A stretch of 8,244 nucleotides of DNA from Chloroflexota bacterium (lineage in GTDB: Bacteria; Chloroflexota; Anaerolineae; Aggregatilineales; UBA3940), in NCBI GenBank assembly GCA_011051745.1, contig DRKO01000033.1:1-8244 (forward strand). The letters run 5' to 3'. Every line of letters begins with the position of its first letter. The first letter of the stretch is position 1. The notes under the pieces are model-generated. The model made no database searches. It was given only the letters and a program-made list of their open reading frames with translations, and had not been told where the DNA came from. Below, piece after piece: positions 6,156-8,244 of the stretch. The position numbers and the translations under genes are program-made.

Positions 6156-7322
6156 ATGCCCGAAAAGCCCGTTTATCTGGACTATAACGCCACCACGCCG
6201 GTGGATGCCGAAGCGGTGGCGGCAATGCTCCCCTACCTGAGCGAACGTTTCGGCAACCCGTCGAGCGCTCATCCCTATGGCCGCGAAGCCCGGCAGGCCG
6301 TCGAGCGTGCCCGCGCTCAGGTGGCCGACCTGCTCGGCTGCCAGCCGGAGGAGATCGTCTTCACCGGCGGCGGAACCGAGTCAAACAACACCGTGATCAA
6401 AGGGGTTGCCGAGGCGTACCGGGAGCAGGGGAAACACATCATCACCACCGCCATCGAGCACCCGGCTGTGCTGGAGCCGTGTGAGTGGCTGGCTACTCGC
6501 GGCTATCAGGTTACCATCCTGCCCGTAGATGAGCACGGGCGGCTCACCCCCGCCACCCTCGAGAAGGCGCTGATGCCGGGGACGATTCTTGTTTCCGTGA
6601 TGCTGGCGAACAACGAGATCGGGACGATCCAGCCCCTCGCCGAAGTCGCGCGGCTGGCACATGCACGCGGCGCTCTGGTGCACACCGACGCCGCGCAGGC
6701 GACGGGCAAGATTCCGGTGGATGTGAAGGCACTGGGGGTGGACTTCCTCTCGGTGGCAGGCCACAAGCTCTATGCCCCCAAGGGGGTGGGCGCACTCTAC
6801 ATACGGGAGGGCCTGCGTCTGCCGAAGTTCATGCACGGGGCCTCTCATGAGGCCAACCGGCGGGCGGGGACGGAGAACGTGCCGGGCATCGTCGCCCTGG
6901 GGCAGGCGGCGGAAGTCGCCCGCCGCGACCTGAGCGAGAACATGGCACATATGCGGGCGATGCGCGACCGGCTGTGGGAAGGCCTCTCCGCCCGAATCCC
7001 GGACATCCGGCGCAACGGGCACACTGAGCATGGCCTGCCTAACACGCTGAGCGTCAGCTTTCGCAATGTCGAGGCGAACGCGCTTCTGGAGCGCATCAGC
7101 GACCGCGTGGCAGCCTCGGCAGGGGCCGCCTGCCACGCCGATGAGGTCAGCGTCTCGGCGGTGTTGCAGGCCATCGGGCTGCCGCTCGAATACGCAATGG
7201 GCACGCTGCGCCTCTCGGTCGGCAAAATGACGACGCCACAGGAGATTGATACCGCCGTCGCGGCGCTCGTCGAGGCCGTCGGAGAGCTGCGCACGGCGTC
7301 TCCCCCTTCGTTCACGCTCTGA
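6156..7322 (+). CDS. Cysteine desulfurase, NifS/IscS family (388 aa)
   Basis: A pyridoxal-phosphate enzyme that takes sulfur from cysteine as a persulfide on its own Cys, giving alanine; it may feed Fe-S clusters, thio-cofactors or selenium use. The class V aminotransferase pattern is complete: YLDYNATTP (7-15), GGGTESNN (71-78), the cofactor-stacking His in EHP (101-103), HTDAAQ (176-181) with the PLP-binding Asp178 and Gln181, and the Schiff-base Lys204 in AGHKLYAPKG. RRAGTEN (235-241) and GTLRLSVG (349-356) follow. The active-site Cys is Cys326 in SAGAACHADEVSVS. This Cys loop and GASHEANRRAGTEN (228-241), with His where IscS commonly has Gln, point to a side branch of the family rather than the housekeeping IscS. 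No iscU, sufBCD or selD neighbour is visible. It sits 26 bases after the membrane-anchored protein gene and 45 bases before the lipoprotein gene. Confidence 0.92.
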   Translation: MPEKPVYLDYNATTPVDAEAVAAMLPYLSERFGNPSSAHPYGREARQAVERARAQVADLLGCQPEEIVFTGGGTESNNTVIKGVAEAYREQGKHIITTAIEHPAVLEPCEWLATRGYQVTILPVDEHGRLTPATLEKALMPGTILVSVMLANNEIGTIQPLAEVARLAHARGALVHTDAAQATGKIPVDVKALGVDFLSVAGHKLYAPKGVGALYIREGLRLPKFMHGASHEANRRAGTENVPGIVALGQAAEVARRDLSENMAHMRAMRDRLWEGLSARIPDIRRNGHTEHGLPNTLSVSFRNVEANALLERISDRVAASAGAACHADEVSVSAVLQAIGLPLEYAMGTLRLSVGKMTTPQEIDTAVAALVEAVGELRTASPPSFTL

Positions 7323-7367
7323 GCATCTCTATCCGGGAAATTGCCTTTTCGTCATCAGCGAGAAACC

Positions 7368-8244
7368 ATGCACCGAAGAAAAACACTCCTCTCACGGCTG
7401 AACGCGATCAGCATCATGACACTTTTTCTCTTCACTTCTGGACTGGCGGCCTGCTCCCCGGCTGATCCGCCGCCCGCCGACGGGATGCCGGACCCCCCGG
7501 CGGAAGAGAGGCCGGGGATCGTCACCCCCTCGCCTGCGGCGACGATCTCGCCCCCGACCCCGATTCCACCTCCGACCGAAGCACCGACCCCCTCGCCGAC
7601 GCCTTTACCGGAACGAATCGTTGACTCACACGGCGTCGAAATGGTGCTGGTTCCGGCGGGGGAGTTCATCATGGGCAGCGAGGAGGGCTTCCCGGACGAG
7701 GTTCCCGTCCATCGGGTTTACGTGGACGCCTTCTACATTGACCGGCTGGAGGTCACAAACCGCGAATACCGCGCCTGTGTGGAGGACGGGGCCTGTGAGC
7801 CGCCCCGCCGCGCGGACTGTTGCAGCGAGCAGCCGGGGAACGCCATCTGGCCGGATTACTTCTACAACCCGGACTTTGACGATTATCCGGTCATTTTTAT
7901 TAGCTGGTACGATGCTTACGACTACTGCTCATGGCGCGGGGTGCGTCTCCCTACCGAGGCGGAATGGGAGAAAGCGGCGCGGGGAACCGATGGGCGGACC
8001 TATCCCTGGGGCAACGACGATCCCACCCCGGAACGTCTGAACTTCACCTGGCCGGAAGGGACGTTCGACGAGAGGCCTCTGTACCACACCGCACCGGTCG
8101 GGAGCTACCCGGCAGGGGCCAGCCCTTACGGCGTGCTCGACATGGCGGGCAACGTCTATGAGTGGGTGTATGACCTCTACTCGCCGGATTACTACAGAAT
8201 CTCGCCCTATGAGAATCCCACAGGGCCGGAGGAAGGGACCTATC
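7368..8244 (+). CDS. Lipoprotein with FGE-sulfatase (SUMF1) domain, 3' end outside the window
   Basis: The frame is open from the ATG at 7368 to the window edge, giving 292 residues. It starts with a basic N-terminus and a hydrophobic signal (about 12-28) ending in the lipobox LAAC (26-29), so Cys29 is the predicted lipidated residue. A Pro/Thr/Ser-rich linker follows (about 30-82). The FGE-sulfatase domain (PF03781) starts around MVLVPAGEFIMGS (92-104) and shows DEVPVH, YIDRLEVTN, RLPTEAEWEKAARG (193-206), YPWGND and DMAGNVYEWV (258-267). Enzymes of this family convert a Cys of sulfatases to formylglycine, but many extracellular members are not proven catalysts. The catalytic Cys pair lies near the domain end, beyond the window, so activity cannot be judged. 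There is a Cys-containing insert (Cys137, 143, 151, 152). No strong ribosome binding site is visible; it lies 45 bases after the desulfurase gene. Confidence 0.85.
   Translation, partial: MHRRKTLLSRLNAISIMTLFLFTSGLAACSPADPPPADGMPDPPAEERPGIVTPSPAATISPPTPIPPPTEAPTPSPTPLPERIVDSHGVEMVLVPAGEFIMGSEEGFPDEVPVHRVYVDAFYIDRLEVTNREYRACVEDGACEPPRRADCCSEQPGNAIWPDYFYNPDFDDYPVIFISWYDAYDYCSWRGVRLPTEAEWEKAARGTDGRTYPWGNDDPTPERLNFTWPEGTFDERPLYHTAPVGSYPAGASPYGVLDMAGNVYEWVYDLYSPDYYRISPYENPTGPEEGTY

Overview
The window is GC-rich DNA, densely packed with genes, from a bacterium that looks most like a Chloroflexota member (Anaerolineae or a relative). This placement is an inference from gene style: a lipoprotein with a Pro/Thr/Ser-rich linker ahead of an FGE-sulfatase domain, two multi-pass GT-C-like membrane proteins side by side, a DUF166 protein, and a cobalamin-type radical SAM tail. 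HypE and the radical SAM protein suggest an anaerobic or facultative lifestyle. No rRNA, tRNA, CRISPR array, transposon or phage gene is visible.

Layout. (1) Bases 1-586, plus strand: the C-terminal end of a radical SAM protein that starts outside the window, followed 4 bases later by a 68-residue protein of unknown function. A perfect 10-bp hairpin (615-640) lies between this pair and the converging minus-strand genes. (2) Bases 645-4232, minus strand, transcribed right to left: a DUF166 protein with a Cys-rich motif and a His run, then a 496-residue membrane protein, then a GT87-like glycosyltransferase. The last gene is split into two overlapping reading frames at about 1250. (3) Bases 4343-8244, plus strand, divergent from the DUF166 gene: hypE, a membrane-anchored protein with a probable beta-sandwich domain, a NifS/IscS-type cysteine desulfurase, and a lipoprotein with an FGE-sulfatase (SUMF1) domain that runs off the right edge. 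Gaps of about 26-45 bases suggest a single operon.

How the genes may work together. HypE normally makes the cyanide ligand of [NiFe]-hydrogenase, but no other hyp or hydrogenase gene is present here. It sits next to a sulfur-mobilising enzyme and diverges from a DUF166 gene whose product carries a cluster of possible metal ligands. The two membrane proteins probably act on lipid-linked sugars or on envelope glycoconjugates. The points most worth a second look are the frameshift in the GT87-like gene, the hypE context, the DUF166 Cys/His motifs and the small protein beside the radical SAM gene. I did not find clear evidence of a wholly new multi-gene system.
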